DNA of 37,175 bases, taken from NCBI GenBank assembly GCA_022822405.1, contig JAJEBT010000190.1, positions 1 to 37,175 on the forward strand. Direction: 5' to 3'. The notes beneath the pieces were generated by a model. The model searched no databases, was not told the origin of the DNA, and saw only the letters and a list, made by a program, of their open reading frames with translations. This DNA comes from Alphaproteobacteria bacterium (GTDB taxonomy: Bacteria; Pseudomonadota; Alphaproteobacteria; MPNO01; UBA830). Positions 24,649 through 31,770 of this stretch are shown piece after piece (position 1 is the stretch's first letter; each line of letters starts with the position of its first letter). The position numbers and the translations under genes are program-made.

Positions 24649-25767
24649 CTATTCGGCCGCGAGTTCAGATGCTTCTCCGATGGCAGCGTTGACCCGCGGC
24701 ATGACCTCTTCAGCCATGAGTTGGAGCGAACGTTTCGTGAGTTTCTCGTCGACCCAGTCCATGCCCGCCACGACCAGCTCTCCGAACGGTCCGGTGACTT
24801 CGCGAAAGGCGAGAATCTGATCGACGACGCTGTCGACATCGCCGCAGATGACGAGATCGTCGAGAACGCGGTCAAGGGTGATCGCATCGTCGGGCTCGTC
24901 ACGGTGGTGCTTGAAGACGGCCTGGCGGCCGCCCTTCGTGAGCTTGTAGACGAGTTGCCGGTAGTAGAACCGGTACGGGCTGTTCTGGTCCGCCTTGCCG
25001 TAGGACTTCGCGATCCCGTCGTCGTCGGCAACGAAGACGGTGCGGGCGATGCGCCAGTCGGCGGGATCGGGGATGCGGCCGGCGGCTTCGCAGCCCTCGA
25101 CATACTTGGCCCAATGGCTTGCCGCCCACTTGTCGACCAGGAAGTTCGCGGAAATGGGGTGGAAGTCCTTCTTCCCCATCTCGACGACGCCCCTGGAGAA
25201 CGGGGCGACGACGGTTCCCACGATCTCGGGACGAGGCTTCTGGTAGGGTTTCTGCATGACGCCGGTCCCATAGGCCGGATCCAGTGTCGCCTCTGTTGTC
25301 ACCTTCCACCGGTTGTCAGGAAAATCGATGCCGTAGGGTGGTTCCCGTTCCCAGATCGCGAGGATGACGTCTATCGCCTCACCGAACATCCGATTGATGT
25401 CCTCGCCGGCGATGTCCAGCACTTCACGGTCCGAGCGCAGGGTTCCCGGGCTGACGCCCAGAATGAAGCGCCCTTCTGCGAGGTGATCGAACATCGCGGC
25501 ATGGGTGGCCACCAGCACAGGGTGGGTGTGGGTGAGGTTGGTCGTGCCGGTGCCAAGCAGAATCCTGTCCGTATGGTGTATCAGCGTTGCAAGGAACAGA
25601 AGTGAGTTGGTGATGTTCTCGGCATCGTCGGTGAGATGTTCTCCGACGAAGGCGTCATGATATCCGAGCCTGTCGCACAGGATGACCGCCTCGCGATCCT
25701 GTTTCAGGGTCGTGGTGTAATCCGTATCGAGCGGATGCATGGGCATCGTGAAATAGCCAAGGCGCAT
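24649..25767 (-). CDS. Luciferase-like (LLM) flavin-dependent monooxygenase
   Basis: The 372-residue protein shows the bacterial luciferase-like TIM barrel: MRLGYFTMPMHP start, YHDAFVGEHLTDD, LGTGTTNLTHTHPVLVATHA and GRFILGVSPGTLRSD. The family uses FMNH2 or F420H2 to oxidise ketones, aldehydes, sulfonates and amines. ATG 25767 is the natural start. It converges with the crotonase gene (18-bp gap). A catabolic oxygenation of a cyclic or alkyl ketone would fit the CoA-ligase and BadI-like genes beside it, but a flavin reductase is not in the window. Confidence 0.88.
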   Translation of the reverse strand: MRLGYFTMPMHPLDTDYTTTLKQDREAVILCDRLGYHDAFVGEHLTDDAENITNSLLFLATLIHHTDRILLGTGTTNLTHTHPVLVATHAAMFDHLAEGRFILGVSPGTLRSDREVLDIAGEDINRMFGEAIDVILAIWEREPPYGIDFPDNRWKVTTEATLDPAYGTGVMQKPYQKPRPEIVGTVVAPFSRGVVEMGKKDFHPISANFLVDKWAASHWAKYVEGCEAAGRIPDPADWRIARTVFVADDDGIAKSYGKADQNSPYRFYYRQLVYKLTKGGRQAVFKHHRDEPDDAITLDRVLDDLVICGDVDSVVDQILAFREVTGPFGELVVAGMDWVDEKLTKRSLQLMAEEVMPRVNAAIGEASELAAE

Positions 25768-26102
25768 GAGTCTTGTCCTGCTGGGAAATGGGGTTTCATC
25801 TGGCTACGGCTGGGCGGGCCCAAGTATCGATGGCGGCTCGCTTCGTGTCGCCTCTTCCAGCCGGGCACAGGATACAGGTGGTCTGTGTGAAGGAAAAGGA
25901 CTGATCAGCAGCAAGGGCCTTGCTCCGCCGGCATGGCGCGCCAGCAGACTGCGCGGCGATTGCCGCCGAATCCGTGTCCGTCTCTGGAGCGTTTGTCGGA
26001 CAGACGCGCCTGTCCGCGCTCCCCAGATCACCGATCTCCGGCGGCAGTATCTGTCGGAATGTTTTTCGAACTCCGCTGCCTGCAAGTCCAGGAGTGTCGG
26101 AG
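25768..26102. other. Gene-free 335-bp stretch upstream of the flavin oxygenase
   Basis: Nothing convincingly coding is seen on either strand. The right end lies just after the HEPN gene stop and the left end should contain the promoter of the minus-strand LLM gene. Frames that span it on either strand are rich in Arg/Ser/Pro and lack a start site. Confidence 0.4.
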
Positions 26103-26501
26103 TCAGAACTCTTCTATTCCCGTCAGACGTTCGCAGACCGCTTCTTGCAACGCTTCCGTCTGTCTGAGAGCCTTGTTGCGGTCGAGCGCCTCTGCTGCGG
26201 TATCCCGGAACTCGTATCGGAATTGAACGGCGTAGGGCGTGTAATCGATCAGCGCTTCGAAGTGCACCGAGTCCGCGTCGTGGGACGACACCATGTCCAA
26301 CAGCCGTCTGAGATCGTGAACCGGCGGATAGGTTACGCCCAGCAGCGAGAGCCACGCTTTGAACAATTTCTCGACTGCCTGCTGTACGTTGAAGCCGAAA
26401 ACCTCGTCGGCGAAAACGGAAGGATCACCCATTCCGCGGAGAGCGGAAATATCCCTTTCGGCCAGTTCCAGTAGAATACGGGCCTGTTTAGGGTCGCTCA
26501 T
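26103..26501 (-). CDS. HEPN-domain protein, toxin half of a HEPN/MNT pair
   Basis: The 132-residue helical protein starts MSDPKQARILLELAERDI and carries the HEPN core FGFNVQQAVEKLFKAWLSLL and VHDLRRLLDM, as in PF05168-type proteins. HEPN proteins of toxin-antitoxin pairs are RNA-cleaving or are modified by their nucleotidyltransferase partner. The RX4-6H motif of classical HepT toxins is not seen. The start at 26501 lies inside the end of the MNT gene (14-bp overlap) with GAGGG upstream; an in-frame start at 26534 is less likely. The pair is on the minus strand in a relic-rich region. Confidence 0.82.
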   Translation of the reverse strand: MSDPKQARILLELAERDISALRGMGDPSVFADEVFGFNVQQAVEKLFKAWLSLLGVTYPPVHDLRRLLDMVSSHDADSVHFEALIDYTPYAVQFRYEFRDTAAEALDRNKALRQTEALQEAVCERLTGIEEF

Positions 26502-26856
26502 AAAGCAACTTGCCCTCGCGCAACGCTCGCGCAAGCACGTTGTTGAGAGAATCCCGCCAGTATTCGACCTCGTCGCGGCTGTAGACCAGAATATCCGCGG
26601 CGGCCTCGATGCCTGTCAGCGCTCGCAGCAATCGAACTGCTTCGGCATGCCTGTCCCGATCCGGCCCGAATGGGTTGGCTTCGATGACCACCAGATCATA
26701 ATCCGAATCCGTTCTGGCGTCGCCGCGCGCGCGCGAGCCGAACAGGATTACCTGTTCCGGGTCGGCTGCATCGACAATCGCTGCCACCATCCGCTGAAGA
26801 AGCCTGTCGTCGGACGGTGTTGCGTTGTTGCCGCTGGAATCGATATGCTTTTTCAT
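26488..26856 (-). CDS. Minimal nucleotidyltransferase (MNT), antitoxin half
   Basis: The 122-residue protein has the nucleotidyltransferase signature GSRARG (40-45) with D52-x-D54 (TDSDYDLVV) and a third acidic residue in AADILVY, the layout of MNT/MntA antitoxins that adenylylate HEPN partners. It is transcribed first; its 3' end overlaps the HEPN start by 14 bp, so the two are translationally coupled. The GAGGG sequence lies only one base before the ATG, an unusual spacing. The 15-residue N-terminal extension is not conserved. Alternatively the pair could be a metabolic HEPN/NT pair; toxin-antitoxin is the usual reading. Confidence 0.85.
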   Translation of the reverse strand: MKKHIDSSGNNATPSDDRLLQRMVAAIVDAADPEQVILFGSRARGDARTDSDYDLVVIEANPFGPDRDRHAEAVRLLRALTGIEAAADILVYSRDEVEYWRDSLNNVLARALREGKLLYERP

Positions 26857-26950
26857 GCCCTCTAACCCGGATGGTTTCGTGATCCTCGAACAGCCACTGC
26901 TTTGGCGTTGCGAGGTACGGAGTCGGCATGCCGACGCGACCGAGAGGGAC

Positions 26951-26977
26951 TATAGCCGAACATCGAACATCGTATAG
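26951..26977. repeat. Tandem heptamer repeat upstream of the HEPN/MNT genes
   Basis: CGAACATCGAACATCG at 26957-26972 contains two tandem copies of GAACATC, flanked by two TATAG sequences (26951-26955 and 26973-26977). On the minus strand this is about 95 bp upstream of the MNT start and resembles a small operator; autoregulated toxin-antitoxin promoters often carry such repeats. Confidence 0.4.
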
Positions 26978-27090
26978 CTGATTTTCTGGAAGGCAAGGCG
27001 ATTCAGGGAAGGGCTGTGCTGACCTCTCCGGGATTGTTTGTCCCCGGCGGCGATCCGGGTCTTGCCGGACAAGAATTGTCCACCCCTGCG

Positions 27091-27319
27091 TCAGCGGTCG
27101 TCGCCAGTCCGGAATGCCGAGGTCTCCAACGGCGCCAGGGCGACGGCGTTAATATCGAGCGTCACAATGGTGCGGCCTCCCCGCCCGCAGACAGACGCAA
27201 GGTCCCGAATCCTGCACTCCCTTGAGGTTCTGGTCGAGCGCCGTTATCGCATCGTGCCCGGCTGCGCGAAACAAGTCTGCCAGTTCGACAGGAAGGTTCT
27301 CATCCAGCTTGAACCGCAC
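27091..27319 (-). pseudogene. Frameshifted DUF5615 PIN-like protein
   Basis: From a GTG at 27319 (with AGGAT upstream) the frame reads VRFKLDENLPVELADLFRAA, then GHDAITALDQNLKGVQDSG and VCLRAG, which is the typical DUF5615 toxin-like beginning (RFLLDENLP, GHD, LDQ). The conserved continuation RTIVTLDIN appears immediately afterwards, but shifted by one base around 27192-27200. The later half of the family is not recognisable before a TGA at 27091-27093. A single-base insertion makes it non-functional, unless sequencing error or programmed shifting explains it. Confidence 0.65.
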
Positions 27320-27332
27320 GTCGGTTATCCTG

Positions 27333-27458
27333 CTACTCGAATGCGACGACCTTGCATCCGCCGGGGGCTTGAAAGGGAAGTTCCGCCGAGGCACACTCTG
27401 TGCGTATGGAGTTGGCTTCAGGCTTGTCGTAATAGCTTGACTCTTTTGCAAATAACAC
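27333..27458 (-). CDS. Possible 41-residue peptide upstream of the DUF5615 relic
   Basis: A GTG-started frame (VLFAKESSYYDKPEANSIRT, then ECASAELPFQAPGGCKVVAFE) ends 14 bp before the DUF5615 start on the same strand. DUF5615 toxins are normally preceded by a small antitoxin (DUF433 type), so this may be its remnant. The sequence does not match DUF433 and there is no clear ribosome binding site. Confidence 0.2.
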   Translation of the reverse strand: MLFAKESSYYDKPEANSIRTECASAELPFQAPGGCKVVAFE

Positions 27459-27537
27459 GAACTAACCCCTTGTAAACCCTATTGGCGCCGTATGCGGACT
27501 GGACTCACCGCTGACGGTTGGCCCTAGGAGGAAACCC

Positions 27538-28116
27538 ATGGCAGCGACAGGATACGAAAGCCGGCAAAACCTGGAAATGCACCATTGGCCCGAACTGCGG
27601 GAGAAGGTGAATGATCTCTTGAGGCTCGTCTTTCCGAGCCGCGGTATCGAGGGGGAACTCAAACAGCTGATCTTCACGGCGGCGAGCCTGGCAAGCGGGT
27701 GCTTGCATTGTCAGTCCCATGGCTCCTACCACCTCCACAAGCTCGGAGTCGCGGATGAAAAAATCCAGGCGCTCTGGAGTTATCAGACCTCTCCCGAATT
27801 TTCGGATGCCGACCGGGCGGCGCTCGATCTGGCCTTCGCGGCGGGCGTCTCGCCAAACGTCGTCGAACCGGAGAATTACGTCGAACTGCGGAAGCACTAT
27901 TCGAACGAGCAGATCATCGAGATATTGGCGGTGATCGCGGTCGGTGGCTTTCTGAACCGCTGGAATGACACCATCGCGACGGTCACCGACCAGGAATCGG
28001 TCGACTTCGCCGAGCGCGTGCTGCGCCCCGTGGGCTGGAACTCCGGAAAACACACAGGGTCCGCGGAAGAACAACGAAAGGGGCACCCGATCACGCTCGG
28101 CTATATCGACAAGTAG
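27538..28116 (+). CDS. Carboxymuconolactone decarboxylase/AhpD-like protein with CxxC
   Basis: The 192-residue helical protein has the alkylhydroperoxidase motif ASGCLHCQSHGSYHL, with C55-x2-C58 and H61/H65. AhpD-like enzymes use this Cys pair to reduce peroxides or peroxidic intermediates; carboxymuconolactone decarboxylases share the fold. TAGGAGGA lies 6 bases before ATG 27538, an excellent ribosome binding site. The gene converges on the much longer selenocysteine-candidate AhpD-like gene 168 bp away, so two members of the family lie tail to tail. Whether they cooperate is not known. Confidence 0.88.
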   Translation: MAATGYESRQNLEMHHWPELREKVNDLLRLVFPSRGIEGELKQLIFTAASLASGCLHCQSHGSYHLHKLGVADEKIQALWSYQTSPEFSDADRAALDLAFAAGVSPNVVEPENYVELRKHYSNEQIIEILAVIAVGGFLNRWNDTIATVTDQESVDFAERVLRPVGWNSGKHTGSAEEQRKGHPITLGYIDK

Positions 28117-28284
28117 AAACCGGCGCTGACCCTCCGCTGGCTGCGATCCGGTGCCGGGCGCGGAGATTCGCGATGTGCGAACACTTGTCCGCTGCCCACC
28201 CGTTGTCGACCTCGCCGAATTCCCGACCGATAGGAGGGTGTTGGGGTTTCGCGGAGCGTACGTCCGCCCCCCGCCCTACGCCAT

Positions 28285-29391
28285 CTATCGTTCGTCGGGA
28301 TAGTGCCTGAACGTGTTCACTGAAGACCGGAAGTCGTTTACCCCGAGTTCTGCCCGAATCTCTTTGGAATTCCGCAACATTTTGAGCTCGGAGGGGATGC
28401 CGCAGCCATTGGCGACGCGATCATTCTTGGTGAAGGTCGCGGTAATGGCTGCCGCTGCCGGTATTGCCGCCGGCCCTACCGAGTTGGCAAGATTCTGCCG
28501 TGCCCGGTCCAATGCGGTCGGGTCAGGTCCGATGGCAGCATCGGCAAAGGCCAAGATTTCCTTGCCGCCAGGCACTCCGCTGTCTTGATCCGGGTCAAGC
28601 AACGCTGCCAAGTTGACGTTGAGGCCAGTCTCGCGTCCACTCTCACGGAGGAACCAGGCATGGCCCGCCGTTCAGTAGAAGCACTCGTTGAGGGCGGATA
28701 CCCGCCCCGCGATCAACTCGACCTGGGCACGGGTGAACCCCTCATGATGCTGGAAATCCTTGATCCAGATATTCTCCATCGGCAGGTATTGAGCTTCTTC
28801 CAACTCAAGATGCCGCCGCATCTCATCCGGCACCAGGCTGAGCGAGCGGATGATATAGGGCCGATAGTCTTCGCCGTATATCTCGGCGGCCTCCTCGCCG
28901 CCCTCGGGGAGATTTGGAACGGTCGGCACCCAGGCCATTTCCTTCTTTGCGACCTGAGGGCGGGCCCGAGAAGGCTGGCCGTTACGGGCGGCCGGCAGAG
29001 GACGCAGAGGAACTCCAATGCCACGGGCAAACACATCCATGTCGGTCAGGCGCGATACGATGCCGACAACCTCGACATACTCCTCGTCACTCAGACCGCC
29101 GTTCCTGGCCTCTTCATATGAGTCCTCAAGGAAATCCTTGGGCGTAACAGCCAGTTTCCGGATCATCGCGCAAACCGGGTCCGGCAGTTCAACATCGCTT
29201 ATCGGGCCGGTGTCTTCCGGTTCTTCCTGTATACCCGCGTCATAACACGCTTGGCGAACTTCTCTCGCGACCGCCAGGCGCTGCGTCCCGGTACCCCAAG
29301 TGCCGGGGTCGGCCAGCTGATCCAGCTGTTTGGCATGAACCGCCTCGAGATCTTCTCGTACCGGGTATTGCGAATCTGCGTAGAGGGTCAT
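28285..29391 (-). CDS. Probable selenoprotein: AhpD-like protein with in-frame TGA (CxxU)
   Basis: One reading frame of 369 codons runs on the minus strand from ATG 29391 to TAG 28285-28287, broken only by TGA at 28672-28674 (codon 240). The surrounding sequence is RVSALNECFY-TGA-TAGHAW. AhpD-like proteins have N-x-C-x-x-C-x-x-x-H here, so TGA replaces the second catalytic Cys: C237, U240, H244. After it, 128 codons in the same frame stay family-like (ILAFADAAIGPDPTALDRAR, AAIPAAAAITATFTKNDRVA). Residues 1-140 form an AhpD-like first domain without the CxxC. AhpD-like selenoproteins are known from marine bacteria. If the TGA were a true stop the gene would be a pseudogene; selA/selB are not in the window. 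Confidence 0.72.
28623..28665 (-). other. Candidate bacterial SECIS hairpin downstream of the TGA
   Basis: Counting from the base after TGA (28671 as +1), GGCCA at +7 to +11 pairs with UGGCC at +45 to +49, and UCCG at +23 to +26 pairs with UGGA at +33 to +36 (one G-U). The apical loop is UGAGAG (+27 to +32), with a G in its second position at +28, inside the distance range used for bacterial SECIS elements. The middle of the stem is imperfect, and an alternative small hairpin with loop UGCC (+12 to +15) exists. Structure folding and SelB binding have not been tested. Confidence 0.45.
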
Positions 29392-29705
29392 TTTCCTGAT
29401 GCTCCCGTACGGCTGCCGGATAGTCGTGCGGTATTCGTTCCGCTTGCGACCGTTGGATCGGTCACCGCACAAGTCGCCTGGTTACGCCATTCGAAGACGG
29501 TCTTTTCGAACTGTAGCCGCCAAGGTATGCGTCTGTGCCACTGCCGGATGTTAGCCGATGTTTAACATTTGCTGCAAGATGTCATGCAGAGTCGATGTGC
29601 TGGAATCCGGGTGGTATTACGAGTGGACTCTTGCAGCTGACAAGCCGCTGTCTAGGGATGGATTTTTCACCGTCGTCAGGAGCAGGTCGGACTTCAGGGC
29701 CCGTC
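29392..29705. other. 314-bp stretch between the TRAP permease and the AhpD-like gene
   Basis: On the minus strand this is the gap downstream of the TRAP permease and upstream of the selenoprotein candidate. It is AT-richer than its surroundings near 29550-29650. A plus-strand frame from 29585 (MSCRVDVLESGWYYEWTLAA) looks protein-like for about 45 residues but runs into the permease gene antisense; it is not called. The stretch probably contains the AhpD-like gene's own promoter. Confidence 0.35.
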
Positions 29706-31661
29706 TCAAGCTGCATGTGCCGATCTGTCGGAATTCAGAAATCGGTGTCCGACGACAATGGCTACGGCAGCCGCGACCGCACCGCCGCTCACCAGGAAAT
29801 CCGGGTGAATCGCCGCCAGACCTACCGCGATGCGCAACACGGCTTCCAGAGGGTGCATTTTGAACTTGTCGTACCCCGACGCAGCGCTTGAGAGCATGTA
29901 GATTATTGCCGCGAGCTTGATCGCCACGAACAGGAAGGCGCCGAAGTCCCATTGCGCCCCGCCTTCGGAAACGATCAGCATGATCGGGTTGTAAGCGAAC
30001 AGAAACGGTATCGCGAAGATGACGAGGCCGATGCGGGTGGCCTGGACCGCCGTTGCCATGGCGCCCGCGCCCGATATCGCCGCCGCGGCATATGCCGCGA
30101 TGGCCACTGGCGGCGTAATGGCGGAAGCCACTCCATAGTAGAAGACGAAAAAATGGCCGCCCAGATCGGTGAGCCCAAGCGCCTTTATCGATGGCCCGAG
30201 GATGATGATGATCGTCAAGTAAGCTGGCAGCGTGGGCATGCCCATCCCCAGCGCCAACGAGGCAAGGGCCGCGAAGATCAGCGTGGGCAATAGGAAGTCG
30301 CCGGTTGCCGACGACACCACTTTTGCGAATTCCGTCGGCAGGCCAGTCGCGCCGAGCACAGCGACGATGATGCCTACGGTGGCAACCGCCATGAGCAATC
30401 GGCCGAATGTCTGGCCGCCCCGCGAGAGCGCGGAGACCAGGAGCCAGGGGCGGCGGCGGATGGCTGGATTGAGAACGATCGAAAGGATGGCCAGGACACC
30501 AAGGGCCACAATCGCCGATCCCGCCGGCGATGCGCCCTGTATGAGCGCGCCGATAACCACACCGACCGGCAATACGACCAGAATGGCGTTGAGCCAGTCC
30601 TGTGTACCGATCGGGTCCATTTCATCGTCATCGCCGCCGGCTTCGACGCCGAGGCGGCGGCACTCGAAAACCACCGTTGCAAACAACGATCCGTAGTAGG
30701 CGAGGGCCGGAACGATCGCGGCAATGATGATCGTCAGGTATTTGATGCCGGTAAAGTCCGCCATCACGAGGGCGGCCGCCCCCATGATCGGGGGCATAAT
30801 CTGACCGCCTGTCGAGGCGGTAGCTTCGACGCCTCCGGCGAAAGACGGCCTGAATCCCCGCCTCTTGATCATCGGGATGGTGATTACGCCCGTGCCGACG
30901 ACATTCGCGACGGCGGAACCGGATATGGTTCCGAACAGGCTTGAGGCCATGATGGCGGCGTGCGCCGGCCCGCCGCGAAACCGGCGCATCCCGTAGAACG
31001 ACAGCTTGATCAACGAGTGACCGCCTCCGGTGCCTTCGAGCATCGCGCCGAGGAGGATGAACGGAAGGATGGTCGTTATCACGATGCCGAACAGATTGCC
31101 CAGCACACCGTCGCCGGTGTTGAACCAGAGTTCGTTGGGCACGTCCTGCGTAAAGTCGATCGTCGGTGTTTCGAAGATTCCCGGCCAATACTGACCCGTG
31201 AAGAAATAGGTCAGCGCAATCGAACCGACGATCGCCAGCGGTGCACCCCAAATCCGCCAACACATGACGAGCGTGACGAGGCAACCTGTCAGGGCGATCC
31301 AGGCATGGGTGCCCTCGAATAGAAACAATCCTTCGTTTTCGAGGATCGATACATCCACGAAATAGCGCCACAACGTGTAGAGTGCCGCACCGACCAGCAG
31401 GGCATCGATGAATACGACGGCTGGCGCGGGGAGCTTCCATTTCGATGCATTGGCCCACACCGCGGCGAAGGAAATGATGAAGCCGAGCGCAAGGAGAGTG
31501 GGATGAATCTGAGCGGCCGGAAACGGCCCGATACGCGGCAGACCCCCGAAGGCGGGCAGCACGTTCAGCAACCCGACGACCGCAAGGATCAGACCGAAAA
31601 CGTAGCCGACCGCTTGAGCCGTTCTCCTCAACGCGCTTTCCTTCATCGGAGCGTCCACCAT
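29706..31661 (-). CDS. TRAP transporter permease, fused 4TM/12TM type
   Basis: The 651-residue inner-membrane protein has about sixteen hydrophobic segments: a DctQ-like four-helix N-terminal part (residues ~10-140) fused to the DctM-like large subunit, with the hallmark GGQIMPPIMGAAALVMADFT and GMGMPTLPAYLTIIIILGPS. This fused form is the normal partner of TAXI-type binding proteins, and one lies just upstream. TRAP carriers use the ion gradient to import carboxylates. An in-frame ATG at 31646 is an alternative start. It is transcribed after the TAXI gene, with a hairpin between them, and before the AhpD-like selenoprotein candidate. Confidence 0.93.
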   Translation of the reverse strand: MVDAPMKESALRRTAQAVGYVFGLILAVVGLLNVLPAFGGLPRIGPFPAAQIHPTLLALGFIISFAAVWANASKWKLPAPAVVFIDALLVGAALYTLWRYFVDVSILENEGLFLFEGTHAWIALTGCLVTLVMCWRIWGAPLAIVGSIALTYFFTGQYWPGIFETPTIDFTQDVPNELWFNTGDGVLGNLFGIVITTILPFILLGAMLEGTGGGHSLIKLSFYGMRRFRGGPAHAAIMASSLFGTISGSAVANVVGTGVITIPMIKRRGFRPSFAGGVEATASTGGQIMPPIMGAAALVMADFTGIKYLTIIIAAIVPALAYYGSLFATVVFECRRLGVEAGGDDDEMDPIGTQDWLNAILVVLPVGVVIGALIQGASPAGSAIVALGVLAILSIVLNPAIRRRPWLLVSALSRGGQTFGRLLMAVATVGIIVAVLGATGLPTEFAKVVSSATGDFLLPTLIFAALASLALGMGMPTLPAYLTIIIILGPSIKALGLTDLGGHFFVFYYGVASAITPPVAIAAYAAAAISGAGAMATAVQATRIGLVIFAIPFLFAYNPIMLIVSEGGAQWDFGAFLFVAIKLAAIIYMLSSAASGYDKFKMHPLEAVLRIAVGLAAIHPDFLVSGGAVAAAVAIVVGHRFLNSDRSAHAA

Positions 31662-31725
31662 CGGTTGTCATCCGTGGTGGGCGTACCCACCGAAACCGTG
31701 CCAAGGATAATCCGCGAACGCGCCA

Positions 31726-31755
31726 GCTACTCCGGCAGGCGGGTGCCGGAGTAGC
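31726..31755 (-). terminator. Perfect 12-bp hairpin between the TAXI and TRAP permease genes
   Basis: GCTACTCCGGCA at 31726-31737 and TGCCGGAGTAGC at 31744-31755 pair exactly, with a 6-base loop. It begins 15 bp after the binding-protein stop on the minus strand and lacks a T-tract. As with the ABC operon's hairpin, it probably stabilises or attenuates the message so that binding protein exceeds permease. Confidence 0.65.
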
Positions 31756-31770
31756 CGGTGTCGTCAGGGT

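Noticed and set aside
28285..28611. The downstream part of the AhpD-like gene as a separate 108-codon gene starting at TTG
   Set aside because: It is in the same frame as the upstream part, has no ribosome binding site, and reads as the natural C-terminal continuation, so it is annotated with the TGA-containing gene.
29558..29863. A 101-codon plus-strand frame upstream of the TRAP permease end
   Set aside because: The first 45 residues look plausible but the frame continues antisense into the permease gene and has no ribosome binding site.
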